A stretch of 64,000 bases of DNA, taken from contig NZ_CP094494.1 of the NCBI RefSeq assembly GCF_022810765.1, forward strand, positions 682,001-746,000, read 5' to 3'. The notes below the pieces were generated by a model. It was not told where the DNA came from and searched no databases. It was given only the letters and a program-made list of their open reading frames with translations. Below are positions 18,601 to 29,400 of the stretch, piece after piece. Each line of letters starts with the position of its first letter. Position 1 is the stretch's first letter. Both the position numbers and the translations under genes were made by a program. This stretch comes from Winogradskyella sp. MH6. GTDB taxonomy: Bacteria > Bacteroidota > Bacteroidia > Flavobacteriales > Flavobacteriaceae.

Positions 18601-21600
18601 GAAACAGACTGGAATATCGCTGTACAATTGGCAGGTTCTGGCATACCTACTACAGGTGAAGCTGTTTTAGCATCAAATTTTACAGCATCAGACTTGTTAG
18701 CAAATACAGAATATGAATTTTATGTACAAGCTAACTGTGGCACAGAAACAAGTGATTGGGTAGGACCTGTAACATTTACAACTTTATGTGAGTCTTTCAC
18801 TTCTCCTTTTACAGAAACCTTTAACTATGATTCAACAACAGAAGAATGTTGGATCGTAATTAACAATAATGACGATTTTGAAACTTGGGAACTAAACACC
18901 ACAGGCTTTTCTTACGAAGGAGACCAAGCAGCAGTAATGTTTACTGGTACAAATGGTCTAAACGACGATTGGTTAATTTCACCAACCATCACAATAACAG
19001 AAAATCAACGTTTACGCTACTATTACAGAGTAAATGATAGCTTTTTTACAGAAGATTTAGATGTTCTTCTATCTACAAACGGTATTGGTTTAGATCAATT
19101 CACCACAGTACTATACGATTCTGATAGTGATACAGAAATTATAAATAATGTAGAATACAAAGTTAAGATTATAAACTTCCCTTCAGGTATTACAGGAGAT
19201 ATTAATATTGCATTTCATGTACCATTTTATGCAAGCACACAATCTTACAGAGGGCAAACTCTAGCTATAGACAATGTAAATATTGAAGACATACCAGAAT
19301 GTCCAGAACCAACAAACATCGTATTAAATAACATTACAGATACTGAGGTACAGGTTTCTTGGGATGCCAACGGATCTGAAACAGCTTGGGAAATTTCAGT
19401 ACAGCCAGCAGGAACACCAGCACCAGTTGGAGACACAGACCCAAGTTACCTTTATAATGCTCCAACAAATCCTTTTACAGTTACAAACCTAGATCCTTCA
19501 ACCATGTACGACATCTATGTTAGGGCTGTATGTGATGGAGATAGCCAATGGACAGGTCCTATATCTGTAACAACAAGATGTAATTTTGATGATTTATGTC
19601 AATACACATTTGTGTTAACTAGTGATTCTGATGTTTCAGCTAGATTAGACATTTCGCAAAACAATCAATTTTTGCAATCACTTCCTTTTGAAGGCAACAC
19701 AGGAGACTCATTTACTGTATTCTTATGCTCTGGCACAGAGTTTTCAGTATATTTTTACACTCTCGGAAGTTCGCAACCACAATACGACAGCTACCAGTTT
19801 GATGTTTTAGACGCATCAAATAACCTAGTATATTCAAGTCCAACAGGTATTCCTCTAAGAACAACTGTTTACGAAGGCACAGCCGTCTGTGGTGCTATAA
19901 GTTGCCCTCAACCTACCAACTTATCTATAAATGAATTTTCAGAATTCTCTTGGACTCCAGCTGGTAGTGAAACACAATGGGAAGTAGCCGTACAACCTCT
20001 TGGTAATGGTACAATACCTCAATCTGGCACCATAGTTTCCACAAATTCATATACACCATCTGATGATGATTTCACAGATTTAAATGTAGCTACTTACGAG
20101 TATTTTGTAAGAGCAGTTTGTGGTACAGATGATGAAAGTTACTGGTCTGGACCTTTTGAGTTTGTTAGAAACGATGATGTTTCAAACGCTATAACGGTTC
20201 CAATAAATGATACAACCGTTTGTATGGAATCTATCACTGAAGTTTCATTTTTAAATGCGACAGTATCTCCTGAAGCACGAACTTGCGAAGGTGAAAACGG
20301 CAAAGATGTTTGGTTTGATTTTACTGCCGAATCTAGAGTTCACATCATTGAACTAAATAATTTTAACGGAAGTCTTAGAGACAGTGCAGGAGATCCTACC
20401 TATTACGAAATGATTACCACACTGTATAGAAACAATGGTGGCATTCTCGAAGAAATTACATGTAGCTATGACAATGCTTTAGCTGCTATGTATTCTTCAG
20501 AATTAGTTGTAGGAGACAATTACAAAGTAAGAGTTACACTAAACACTACAGAATCTACCGAATATAGATTTAGTATTTGCATTAAAACTCCAGAAGATTT
20601 ATGTTTAGTTGATACCGTTAATGGAGGTTTTGAAGAACCTGTACTGAATGGCTTAAGTGGTATAAACACTATCATATCCTTAAACACAATTCCTGGATGG
20701 CGATCAAATTTAGACTCATCTAATAACATTTTTTATTGGGAATCATTAAACGCTCCTGGATTTACACCTTATGAAGGCGGACAATGTGTTCAAATTTTAT
20801 CAGACCAAGGCACAACTATAGATCCTAACGATCCTAACATTAAAGGGCTATACCGAGATTTTGACACATCGCAAATGACATTAATGGATTATAGTTTTGC
20901 TCATCTAGCTAGATTTGATGGTAACACAATTCAACTATTTGCTGGTCCTGTTGGTGGTCCTTACACCATGATTAATAACCACCTAGGAACAACCCAAGGA
21001 TGGGATTTGGTAACAGGGCAATATATGGTTCCAACGGATCAAACAGAAACTAGATTTATATTTAGAGCTAGTGATGGCGACGATATTGGTAACGTCTTAG
21101 ATGCTATTAATTTTGTTGCTAATAACGAAATTATTACCCAACCTCTTACCATAGATTGTGACAACAACATGGCAACCGTTGAGGCTAATGGAATGGGTAT
21201 GTGGATAGCCAGCGACACTAATCCTGGTGATATTACAATCGCAACACCAAATAATAATACTACAGATATTACAGATTTTGTTCAGCCAGGCACATATACT
21301 TTTACATGGCAAACTAGCTACTGTTCTTATGATTTAGAGATTACCTATAATGGTGTAGCAGAAACACCAACGGTAGAATCGCCTGTAGAATATTGTTTAA
21401 ATGATACAGCCCAACAACTTACGGCAACACCTACTGATGCATTAACCCTTGTCTGGTACACAGTAGCTACAGGAGGAACGGGAAGCACCACAGCGCCAAC
21501 ACCAGATACTTCTGTTGTAGGTACTACATCTTACTATGTAGCTTATCAAGATAGTCAAGGTTGCGAAGGACCTAGAGCTGAAATTTCAGTTATTGTAAGC

Positions 21601-23448
21601 GAGTCCTTTACACCGCAATTAGTATTTAGTTATGACGATACTTGTATTTTATCTGATGTTAATCCAACACCTACATTAAGTGATGATTTTAATACAGGAG
21701 GAACATTCTCATCAACCACACTTACAGTAGAAACTACTACTGGAGTAATTGATATGACTTCAGCTTCTGCTGGTCAACATAATGTTGTATATACTTTTGA
21801 TGGAGATGAAGACAATTGTTTAGAAGGCGGAACCTTTACAACAACAATTACATTTACAGCTGCCGAAACACCAGTTACAACTTTTAACTATGGCAATGAA
21901 GCTTTCTGTTTACTTAATGGCACTACAGCACTTCCAGTTTTAGAAATTGGATTTGCAACTGGAGGAACATTCTCATCTACTACAGTAACTGTCAATAGCT
22001 CTACAGGTGAAATTGATTTAACCTCAGCTTCCGAAGGCAATCATGATATTACTTATACGATTGAAGAAAGTATTGACAACTGTATTGAAGGCAGTACATT
22101 CACTACAACTATTGAAGTGGTTGCAACTGTAAATCCTGTTACAGATTTTAGTTACGAACAAACTACTTATTGTGAGAACACAGGAACTATATCAATTGTA
22201 CCTAGCAACAACTTTACAACGGGAGGAACATTTAGTTCTACTACTGGACTTACTTTAGATGCAACAACAGGTGACGTAAACTTAGATACAAGCACATCTG
22301 GAACTTATACAATCACATATACAATTGATGAAGATTTAGCTAACTGTACAACAAGCAGCAATAGTGAGTTTACCATAACGATTAATGCTTCAGTAACACC
22401 AGAAACTGAATTCAATTATGGAGATACTGTAATCTGCCCAATTGGAATTACTGAACTCTCTCCAGTTTTAACCACAGGATTTACATCTGGTGGCACCTTT
22501 AGCTCACTTACTTTAGATGTTGATAGCACCACAGGAGCTATAGATATTACTTCTGCAACAGCAGGCTCACACGATATCACTTACACTTTTGAAGAAGATA
22601 CAACCAATTGTATTTTGGGCGGTACGTTTACAACAACAATAGAAATAACTGAAGTGACTACTCCAGTAACTACATTTACTTATAATGAAGATATTTATTG
22701 TGGTGATGCCGGAGCTATATTCCCAAATACTGATACAGATTTTACACAAGGTGGAACATTCACAGCAGAAAATGGCTTGATTATAAACCCTTCAACAGGT
22801 GAAATAGATGTAGCGTCTAGTTCTTTAGGTAATTATACAGTAACCTACACAATTGCTGCAGATGAAACAAGCTGTACAGAAAGTGGTTCTAGCAGCTTCA
22901 ATATTACAATTTTAGATGCTATAGAAGTTGTTATCATTGGAGAATGTAATGCTGAAAATTATACACTTACAGCTTCTCCAGTTGATGGTTCTTACAATCC
23001 AAATGAAGCAACTTACACATGGATGGATGCCAATGGAAATGTAACCAATCAAACTTCAGAGGTATTCAATGTAACAGATTATGCAGATCAAAACTCAGGA
23101 TTTAGCGTACCAGCAACGTTTACAGTTCTTGTAGAGTTTGGTGGTTGTTCGGTAACGCAATCTTTTACAGCAGAGCGTTCTGCATGCCGAGATATTCCAA
23201 GAGGTATTTCACCAGATGGCAACGGAAAGAACGATACGTTTGATTTAACTGGCTTTGGTGTTACAGAAATCTATATGTACAACAGATACGGAACAGAAGT
23301 ATATAGATATAAAGGTACTTACACCAACCAATGGCATGGACAGTCTAATAAAGGAGATGAACTTCCTGATGGCACATATTTCTATAGCATTAGAAAAGAT
23401 GATGGCAGCACCATTACAGGTTGGGTATACATAAACAGAGCTCATTAA
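15601..23448 (+). CDS. Giant secreted protein with T9SS type B (gliding-motility-associated) C-terminal domain
   Basis: 2,615 residues. A long N-terminal signal region ends with AQGVAQ at about 52. Alternating choice-of-anchor-J-like jelly rolls (first one ENFDSGIPTEWTIVDNG) and fibronectin type III-like modules (xxVSWTHPTATNFELQV, TEYDIYIRAIC) run to about 1,500. PPC- and SprB-like Ig modules follow to about 2,000, then five tandem repeats of about 87 residues (2,001-2,440). The end (CRDIPRGISPDGNGKNDTFDL, IYMYNRYGTEVY, LPDGTYFYSI) is the type B CTD. The next genes are a PorP/SprF-like protein and an OmpA protein, the known partner set for type B cargo. It is likely a surface adhesin. Confidence 0.92.
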   Translation: MKNKSLIVVDKSHFFSSKFPSNLSSVFEQVQKSKVAMLMLVAFIFSAQGVAQVDENFDSGIPTEWTIVDNGVGTQTWQVTADGYLGTNGVSINPSLDNIGDQNTAQYFLVTPQFAVPENGEIHFFTKQGSEADNGTQYQIRLSTAAQPDINGFNIVLQSYTESNLNTGSQTNYEENVVEIPTSIPAGLNIYIAFVAVNTQNGASPTGDEWFIDNVSILEGCSEIDSNNVTIDNITVEGAEVSWTHPTATNFELQVLPTGGIPAGAGIPVTGNTTTLNNLDEDTEYDIYIRAICDNSTISEYSGPFTFKTLKYGLSCDQPIIVPDVSTTPYVLIDNLDQWENPNVTYSTQGSNCLPGSTTTNYLNGNKIFLSYTPTEDGLLTLTQETGTDGGANGNNCYNDRSSLFVYDSCANVGIECLAGTITTNAFEPKSISNLLVQAGQTYIIVVSSQLSTTAGICFTLEISSPTCAPPSDIYYNDLTEDSVSFNWDNIGGFSDSWEYIVMPTGSGEPTGSGTATTTNLDNAISGLTPDTVYDIYVRSVCSGTPGLWSDAVTFKTQCTTFNTPYSTEFTNATNENPEPCWTTLDVNGDGNSFGFIGGYATLRTQNNNINGLNNDIYASPRVNFDGITPKRLRFKHRATQGISAYSVKLSTTGIGRDNFTTIVQPETTINNTSFQEVILDLPEAIIGEVNIAFVVEPNTTETAIRVSFDDVYIEDKPTCPDPLDPFVLESQITTNSAWLLWTAGDNETQWQVVIQDEGAGIPTTDGDLVSSNFPYIANGLDSGRRYEFYVRAYCATDDQSEWVGPVTFTTLCESYDTPFYESFDDDDANTQKFCWEINDANTDGSTWTIDEDHALIQTPPFSPPSGFNDYLISPAINMDGVKELKYKYRADFSFFSGPPRFGLEVLMSTTNTNPGSFTVISPLEVFTNSSYEEKSIFIEATGTVYIAFRVPPEFTGGWSILSLDDVSITDAPACPNPSELTVDTIFSDSAELSWTQGFEETDWNIAVQLAGSGIPTTGEAVLASNFTASDLLANTEYEFYVQANCGTETSDWVGPVTFTTLCESFTSPFTETFNYDSTTEECWIVINNNDDFETWELNTTGFSYEGDQAAVMFTGTNGLNDDWLISPTITITENQRLRYYYRVNDSFFTEDLDVLLSTNGIGLDQFTTVLYDSDSDTEIINNVEYKVKIINFPSGITGDINIAFHVPFYASTQSYRGQTLAIDNVNIEDIPECPEPTNIVLNNITDTEVQVSWDANGSETAWEISVQPAGTPAPVGDTDPSYLYNAPTNPFTVTNLDPSTMYDIYVRAVCDGDSQWTGPISVTTRCNFDDLCQYTFVLTSDSDVSARLDISQNNQFLQSLPFEGNTGDSFTVFLCSGTEFSVYFYTLGSSQPQYDSYQFDVLDASNNLVYSSPTGIPLRTTVYEGTAVCGAISCPQPTNLSINEFSEFSWTPAGSETQWEVAVQPLGNGTIPQSGTIVSTNSYTPSDDDFTDLNVATYEYFVRAVCGTDDESYWSGPFEFVRNDDVSNAITVPINDTTVCMESITEVSFLNATVSPEARTCEGENGKDVWFDFTAESRVHIIELNNFNGSLRDSAGDPTYYEMITTLYRNNGGILEEITCSYDNALAAMYSSELVVGDNYKVRVTLNTTESTEYRFSICIKTPEDLCLVDTVNGGFEEPVLNGLSGINTIISLNTIPGWRSNLDSSNNIFYWESLNAPGFTPYEGGQCVQILSDQGTTIDPNDPNIKGLYRDFDTSQMTLMDYSFAHLARFDGNTIQLFAGPVGGPYTMINNHLGTTQGWDLVTGQYMVPTDQTETRFIFRASDGDDIGNVLDAINFVANNEIITQPLTIDCDNNMATVEANGMGMWIASDTNPGDITIATPNNNTTDITDFVQPGTYTFTWQTSYCSYDLEITYNGVAETPTVESPVEYCLNDTAQQLTATPTDALTLVWYTVATGGTGSTTAPTPDTSVVGTTSYYVAYQDSQGCEGPRAEISVIVSESFTPQLVFSYDDTCILSDVNPTPTLSDDFNTGGTFSSTTLTVETTTGVIDMTSASAGQHNVVYTFDGDEDNCLEGGTFTTTITFTAAETPVTTFNYGNEAFCLLNGTTALPVLEIGFATGGTFSSTTVTVNSSTGEIDLTSASEGNHDITYTIEESIDNCIEGSTFTTTIEVVATVNPVTDFSYEQTTYCENTGTISIVPSNNFTTGGTFSSTTGLTLDATTGDVNLDTSTSGTYTITYTIDEDLANCTTSSNSEFTITINASVTPETEFNYGDTVICPIGITELSPVLTTGFTSGGTFSSLTLDVDSTTGAIDITSATAGSHDITYTFEEDTTNCILGGTFTTTIEITEVTTPVTTFTYNEDIYCGDAGAIFPNTDTDFTQGGTFTAENGLIINPSTGEIDVASSSLGNYTVTYTIAADETSCTESGSSSFNITILDAIEVVIIGECNAENYTLTASPVDGSYNPNEATYTWMDANGNVTNQTSEVFNVTDYADQNSGFSVPATFTVLVEFGGCSVTQSFTAERSACRDIPRGISPDGNGKNDTFDLTGFGVTEIYMYNRYGTEVYRYKGTYTNQWHGQSNKGDELPDGTYFYSIRKDDGSTITGWVYINRAH
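21604..22914 (+). repeat. Five tandem ~87-residue coding repeats in the giant type B cargo
   Basis: Each unit begins TPxTxFxYxxxxxC and contains TGGTFSSTT, a TTGxIDxTSAS turn and an NCxxGGTFTTTI strand. Units start near 21610, 21868, 22132, 22399 and 22660. The protein pattern is kept while the codons vary, so this is an old module expansion and not a recent DNA duplication. Confidence 0.85.
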
Positions 23449-23478
23449 TCAATAGTAAACATGAAAGATTTAATACCA

Positions 23479-24414
23479 ATGAAAAAATTATATATCACTA
23501 TAAGTATTGCTATTGCTTTTATCACAAGCTCTAAAGCGCAACAAGACCCTCAATACACGCAATACATGTACAACATGAATGTAGTAAACCCTGCATATGC
23601 TGGTTCTAAAGAAAATTTAGCTATAGGCTTGTTGTATCGTACCCAATGGATAAACATTAACGATGCTCCCAAAACAGGAACTCTATCAGTTCATAGTCCA
23701 ATAGGCAAAAATGTAGGTTTAGGTTTATCTGTAATTTCAGATAAAATTGGACCTGTTGAAGAAAATAACATTTACGCAGATTTCTCTTATACCTTAAACT
23801 TGGGTGGAGAACACCGTTTGGCTTTTGGCCTAAAAGCAGGAGTAACACTACAAAACATAGGCTTTTTTAGCGATATAGGAAATGGTTTTGTTAACGACTC
23901 TAATGATGAAGCTTTTAGCGAAGACGTTAGCAATGCTAATCTTAATATTGGTTCAGGATTGTTTTATTACACAGACAATTACTATGTATCGTTTTCTATT
24001 CCTAATATGCTAAAAAATACGTTTTTAGACATTAGCAATAACGGACAACAATATACTTATGGCTCTGAAGTGCTGCATTATTTTTTATCAGCAGGTTATG
24101 TGTTTAATCTTTCAGAAAACACAAAGTTTAAACCTTCATTCTTAATGAAGTCTGCTTTTGAAGCACCAACTTCGCTGGATGTTTCAGCCAATTTTTTATT
24201 GTATAATAAATTTGAAATTGGTGCAACCTATCGTTTAGATGATTCTATAGGTGCCATGGCAAATTTTGCTGTATCACCAAGCATAAGAGTTGGCTATGCT
24301 TACGACCACATAACTTCAGAACTAAGTGGAGCAACGTCCTCTTCGCATGAAGTTATGCTTTTATTCGATTTAAATTTCCCAAAGAAAGTGTCTATATCAC
24401 CTAGATTTTTCTAA
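23479..24414 (+). CDS. PorP/SprF family type IX secretion system membrane protein
   Basis: 311 residues from the ATG at 23479; an in-frame ATG at 23461 would add six residues before the signal peptide (MKKLYITISIAIAFITSSKAQ). The mature part begins QDPQYTQYMYNMNVVNPAYAGSKENLAIGLLYRTQW, the PorP/SprF signature, followed by outer-membrane beta strands and a C-terminal phenylalanine (SPRFF). In Flavobacterium, SprF-like proteins are needed for secretion or attachment of type B cargo. The gene begins 12-30 bases after the cargo stop codon, so the pair is probably a cognate cargo-partner unit. Confidence 0.93.
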   Translation: MKKLYITISIAIAFITSSKAQQDPQYTQYMYNMNVVNPAYAGSKENLAIGLLYRTQWININDAPKTGTLSVHSPIGKNVGLGLSVISDKIGPVEENNIYADFSYTLNLGGEHRLAFGLKAGVTLQNIGFFSDIGNGFVNDSNDEAFSEDVSNANLNIGSGLFYYTDNYYVSFSIPNMLKNTFLDISNNGQQYTYGSEVLHYFLSAGYVFNLSENTKFKPSFLMKSAFEAPTSLDVSANFLLYNKFEIGATYRLDDSIGAMANFAVSPSIRVGYAYDHITSELSGATSSSHEVMLLFDLNFPKKVSISPRFF

Positions 24415-24421
24415 TATATAA

Positions 24422-26311
24422 ATGAAAATTTCAAAAAAAATGAAAAACATTATTAGTTTATTTTGCCTACTGCTAATTACTTCCATTAGCTTAGGACAAA
24501 ACAAAAAAACAGAAAAAGCCGATAAGCTTTATAATAGTTATCAATATGTAGATGCTATAGAAGAGTATTTAAAACTCTCAGGAGATAAGGGTATTAGCAC
24601 ATACATAAGCACACAATTGGCAGACAGCTATTATAATATTTATAATATAGAGGAAGCTGCTAAATGGTATAAAACTGCATTAGAAAAACAGCCAAGTGCG
24701 GAAACTTATTACAAATATGCACAGGTATTAAAATCTCAAGGTAAATACAAGTTAGCTAATAAGCAAATGGACGAATTTGCTAAACTATTACCTGATGACG
24801 AACGTGCAAAAAACTATCTAAAAAACCCTAATTACATTCCGCAATTAGTAGAAAAAGACAAACTGTTCAATATTGAAGAAACCTCTATCAACGATGATAA
24901 GCAGAGCGACTTTGGTGCTGTGCTCTCTAACGATAACATCTTATACTTTGTAAGTACAAGAAAGAGTTCAAAAAAACAGGACTTATGGACAAAACAATCT
25001 TACTTGGATATCTATAAATCTATAAGAAACGAAGACGGAACACTATCTACACCAGAGGAAGTTGCAGAGCTAAACACAATGTACCACGATGGCCCTCTAA
25101 CAATAAGTAAAGACGGTAAAACCATGTATTTCTCTAGAGATGGGCACAGTATGGGTACTTACAAAAAAATTAAAAACAATAAAGTAAAACTAGCTCAACA
25201 AGGCATCTATAGAGCCACTTTAATTGATGGAAAATGGGAAAACATAACAGCACTTCCTATTAATAGCAATGACTATACGGTAAGTCATCCAAGCCTGAGT
25301 CCAGATGGTAAAACTTTATATTTTGCTTCTAACATGCCAGGTGGACAAGGAGATACAGACATTTGGAAAATTAGCATTGATGGCAGTAACTACGGTAAGC
25401 CTGTAAACCTAGGAGATAACGTTAATACTTCTGGTAAAGAAGGGTTTCCGTTTATTGCCGAAGATGACATTCTTTATTTTGCATCAAGCGGAAGACAAGG
25501 TTTTGGTGGTTTTGATATTTTTAAATGCGATTTAAAAAACAATACAAAAGCCGAAAATCTGGGAAACGGGATTAACACTAAAAGTGACGATTTTTCTTTT
25601 AGTGTTAATTCTCTAAATAAAATCGGCTACTTTTCTTCAAACAGATCTGGCTCAGACAATATCTATCTTGCTATTCCTATTTGTCAATTTGAAACCTTAA
25701 TAACTGTAAAAGATAGAATTACTAATGCATTTGTAAAGAATGCTGAAATCACTATTTTAGATAGTCAAAATCGCGAAATAGCAACTCAAAAGTCTGATAA
25801 AAATGGAAAAACAGACTTTAATGTAAGCTGTGAGGACTCGTATAGTATTTCAGTATCAAAAAAAGGCTACAACGATATTATAATTCCTGTTGAAGAATCA
25901 GAAGGGAATGATGTAACTATTAATGTTGACCTAGAGCCGATCAATGAAATCATTACAGAAAGAGAAGTTAAATTAAATAACATCTACTTTGCTTTCAATA
26001 AAAGTAACATCACCCAACAAGGTGCATTAGAGTTAGATAAATTGGTAAAAATCATGAAAGATTATCCAGAAATGAAAATCTTAGTGAGATCTCACACAGA
26101 CACAAAAGGCGCTGTAGATTACAACAAAAAATTATCTGAAAGAAGAGCTGAATCAACAGTACAATATCTCATATCCAAAGGTGTTGACAAATCTAGATTA
26201 TCTTCTGAAGGTGTTGGAAGCAATGAACCTCTTGTTAAGTGCACACCAAATTGCACAGATAGCCAAGATGCTAAAAACAGAAGGTCAGAGTTTTTAATCA
26301 AAAAGAACTAA
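24422..26311 (+). CDS. OmpA-family protein with TPR and PD40 propeller (T9SS-associated PorE type)
   Basis: 629 residues. Signal peptide (about 1-26) and TPR repeats (about 30-135, DKLYNSYQYVDAIEEY). WD40-like PD40 blades follow at about 150-430 (SPDGKTLYFASNMPGGQGDTDIW, DILYFASSGRQGFGGFDIF), then a carboxypeptidase-regulatory-like beta domain (about 430-510). The C-terminal OmpA peptidoglycan-binding domain is at about 515-629 (IYFAFNKSNIT, VRSHTDTKGAVDYNKKLSERRA). This layout is that of PorE-type proteins, which tie T9SS complexes to the cell wall. The gene is 7 bases after the PorP/SprF gene and ends the cargo operon. Confidence 0.92.
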   Translation: MKISKKMKNIISLFCLLLITSISLGQNKKTEKADKLYNSYQYVDAIEEYLKLSGDKGISTYISTQLADSYYNIYNIEEAAKWYKTALEKQPSAETYYKYAQVLKSQGKYKLANKQMDEFAKLLPDDERAKNYLKNPNYIPQLVEKDKLFNIEETSINDDKQSDFGAVLSNDNILYFVSTRKSSKKQDLWTKQSYLDIYKSIRNEDGTLSTPEEVAELNTMYHDGPLTISKDGKTMYFSRDGHSMGTYKKIKNNKVKLAQQGIYRATLIDGKWENITALPINSNDYTVSHPSLSPDGKTLYFASNMPGGQGDTDIWKISIDGSNYGKPVNLGDNVNTSGKEGFPFIAEDDILYFASSGRQGFGGFDIFKCDLKNNTKAENLGNGINTKSDDFSFSVNSLNKIGYFSSNRSGSDNIYLAIPICQFETLITVKDRITNAFVKNAEITILDSQNREIATQKSDKNGKTDFNVSCEDSYSISVSKKGYNDIIIPVEESEGNDVTINVDLEPINEIITEREVKLNNIYFAFNKSNITQQGALELDKLVKIMKDYPEMKILVRSHTDTKGAVDYNKKLSERRAESTVQYLISKGVDKSRLSSEGVGSNEPLVKCTPNCTDSQDAKNRRSEFLIKKN

Positions 26312-26403
26312 AAATTTAACTAGGAGAAGTTAGTCTAAAACGGTTACATAGTTACTTGTTATAAATACAAATGAAAATAGAAAAATGTGTTATGAGTATT
26401 AAT

Positions 26404-29400
26404 ATGAAACATTTAATATTTTTTACTTGCTTAGTCTTTTCTGCAATACAGTTATCTGCACAAGAACCTAACGATTGTGTTAATGCTATAACGGTTTGTG
26501 GTAACGGTAACTTTATGTCTAATGCTGTTGGTTCTGGTAATGAATTTGAAGTAAATGCCTGTAGTGGCTTTGAGCACAATTCTCTATGGCTAGAAGTAAA
26601 TATTGTGCAAGCAGGAACCTTAGGGTTTGACCTTATTCCTAACGATCCAGATATTAATGTAGATTACGATTTTTGGGTATATGGTCCTAATGTTAATTGT
26701 GGCACACTTGGCAACCCAATTAGATGCGCTACAACAAATCCAAACCAGGCTGGTCTTCCAAACAATCACACAGGAATTAACGGAAGTACAACATTAACGC
26801 AAACAGGTCCCGGAGCTAATGGAAACGGATATGTGTATTGGCTTAATGTAAATGTAGGCGAATCTTATTTCATTGTTATAGACAGACCTGCAGGTGATGG
26901 CGGTTTTGAATTACAATGGACAGGAACTGCCAACGAAGGTACAGGTGCATTTCCATCGCAACCAAATATAAACGAAATTGACGACGTTGTACAATGTAGC
27001 AGCACACAAGATTTAGCTGTTTTTGATTTAAACGGTCTTAGTAATTCAATTAATTCTGAAGCTGGTACCACAGTTGAATATTTTGCAAGTTTAGCAGATG
27101 CTGTTGATAATATTAATCAGTTGCCAGGTATTTATGCCAATGCTTCAAATCCTCAGACTATTTATGCAAAAGCAACAAATGGTTCAACAGATTGCTATAA
27201 TATCACCGAATTCGATTTGGTTGTTTCTCCAATTCCAGAAGCTACAATGGCGGTTTCAGATACCGAAATCTGTGAAGGAGATTCTATAAATTTCACATTT
27301 ACCGGAACACCAAATGCTACTGTAAATTATAACATCGATGGTGGTACAACTCAGCAAATTACATTAGATGCTTCTGGCACAGCAATCTTAACAGAGACAC
27401 CAACAGTAGACATTACGGTTAGTTTAGAAAATGCTCAAGTTTTAGCAGCCGACGGAACCATTGTTTGCTCTCAATTAGAAACCGATTCAGAAACTGTAAC
27501 TGTTGTTTCATTGAACGCTCCAACTGTAATTAATAATTCCCCAATATGTGAAGGCGAAGATGGTGAACTTCAGTTTTCTGGTGATGCAAACACCGAAATC
27601 ACCTATACTGTTGATGGTGGAGCCAATCAAAATTTAACGTTAGATGCTACAGGAAATTTCACGTTAACCTTAGCTAACTTAACAGCAACAACTATTATTG
27701 ATATTATTTCGGTAACCAGTCCAAGCGCAGCCAGCTGTGTGTTAAATATAAATTCTACTGAAACCATTACGGTAAATCCGTTACCAACAGTAATTGACCC
27801 AAATCCACTTTTGGCTTGTAACAATGGTACTAATCCTAATTCCGCAACGTTTGATTTAGATGCCCAAAGCGCTACAATTTCAAATAACGAAGCAAATGTT
27901 ACAGTAACGTATTATGAAACACAATTAGAAGCCGAAACTGGAAATACAGGAGACGCTCTAGTATCTCCTTACGATAGCACTTCGGCAAACCAAACGGTAT
28001 TTGTTCGTGTTGAAACCGATTTGGGCTGTGTAGACTACACCACACTAAATCTGCAAGTTATTGATGCTCCAATTGCCAATACACCAATGGCTCTTCAATC
28101 TTGTGATGCCGCTAACCAAGGTATTGGAACTTTTAATCTTACAGATGCTGAGGCAGAAATTATAGCAGGAAACACACAAGCAATAACAGTTACTTATTAC
28201 GTACTTGAAACTGAGGCTATAGCTGGAACTCCACAAATTGCAGACCCAACCTTGTTCACAAATACTACAGCTTATAACCAGACGGTGTATGCTCGTGTAG
28301 ATTCTGATGCCACCGACTGTTTTACTATAGCTCCTATAGCTCTCGAAGTTTTTGACACGCCAACCGTTGCTACTGTACAACCTCTAGATGAATGTGATGA
28401 TGCTAGCAATGATGGTATTGCCCAATTCAATTTAGATACGCAAACTCCATTACTTTTAGATGGCGCAACAGATATTACAATAACATATCACGCTTCTTTA
28501 ACAGATGCTGAGGGTAATATAAGTCCGTTAGCAAGTCCTTACACCAATACAGACATTCAGCAACAAACCATTTATGTTAGAGCCGAAAATGATTTTAATA
28601 CAGATTGTTATTCCATTTCATCCTTCAATATAATTGTAACTCCAGTTCCTACTATTATAGACCCAACACCTTTAGAGGTTTGTGACGACGGTACTCCAGA
28701 TGGTATTACAAGTATAGATTTAACATTAAAAAATGAAGAAATAACAGCCAGTAATCCCAACTATAGCGTGAGCTATCATATCGATTTAAACGATGCCAAC
28801 AATGATGCAAATCCTTTAGCTATTCCATATACTAATACTGTAAACGGACAAGTTGTAGTTGTAAGAGTTGAAGATATTAATACCGGATGTTATAACACAA
28901 CCACCTTAGAACTGATTGTAGAGCAAGCACCTTCTGCCAATACACCAACACCATTAGAATATTGTGACGAAGACAGTGATGGCTTTGGTGTTTTTGACTT
29001 AACCAGTAAAGATCTTGAAATTACAGGTGGTGATCCAACACTTACCGTAAGCTATCACGACACTATGGCGAATGCGTCTAATAATGTAGATGCTTTAGTA
29101 AGCCCATATAATAACATTATGGCTAATACGCAAACGGTTTATGCAAGGGTTGAAAGTTCAACAATTGCAACCAATTGCGAAACTATTGTTGAATTGAATT
29201 TAATCGTAAATCCAACACCTCAACTAGGTGCTGTACCTACTCCACTGGTAGTTTGCGACGATGCTTCTGGAGATGGTTTTGCACAATTTGATTTACCTAG
29301 CAAAGAAACAGAAATTCTTCAAAATTTAGCTGATCCAACTTTATATACAGTTTCATATTATATATCTGAAAGTGATGCTGAAGCCGGAACCAATTCAATA

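Noticed and set aside
28045..28380. 111-residue ORF on the minus strand within the giant cargo gene
   Set aside because: It is a mirror of the repetitive coding strand; no start signal, no known family, and it lies wholly inside a well-supported gene. The same holds for the other short antisense frames at 18435, 19245, 29703 and 30400.
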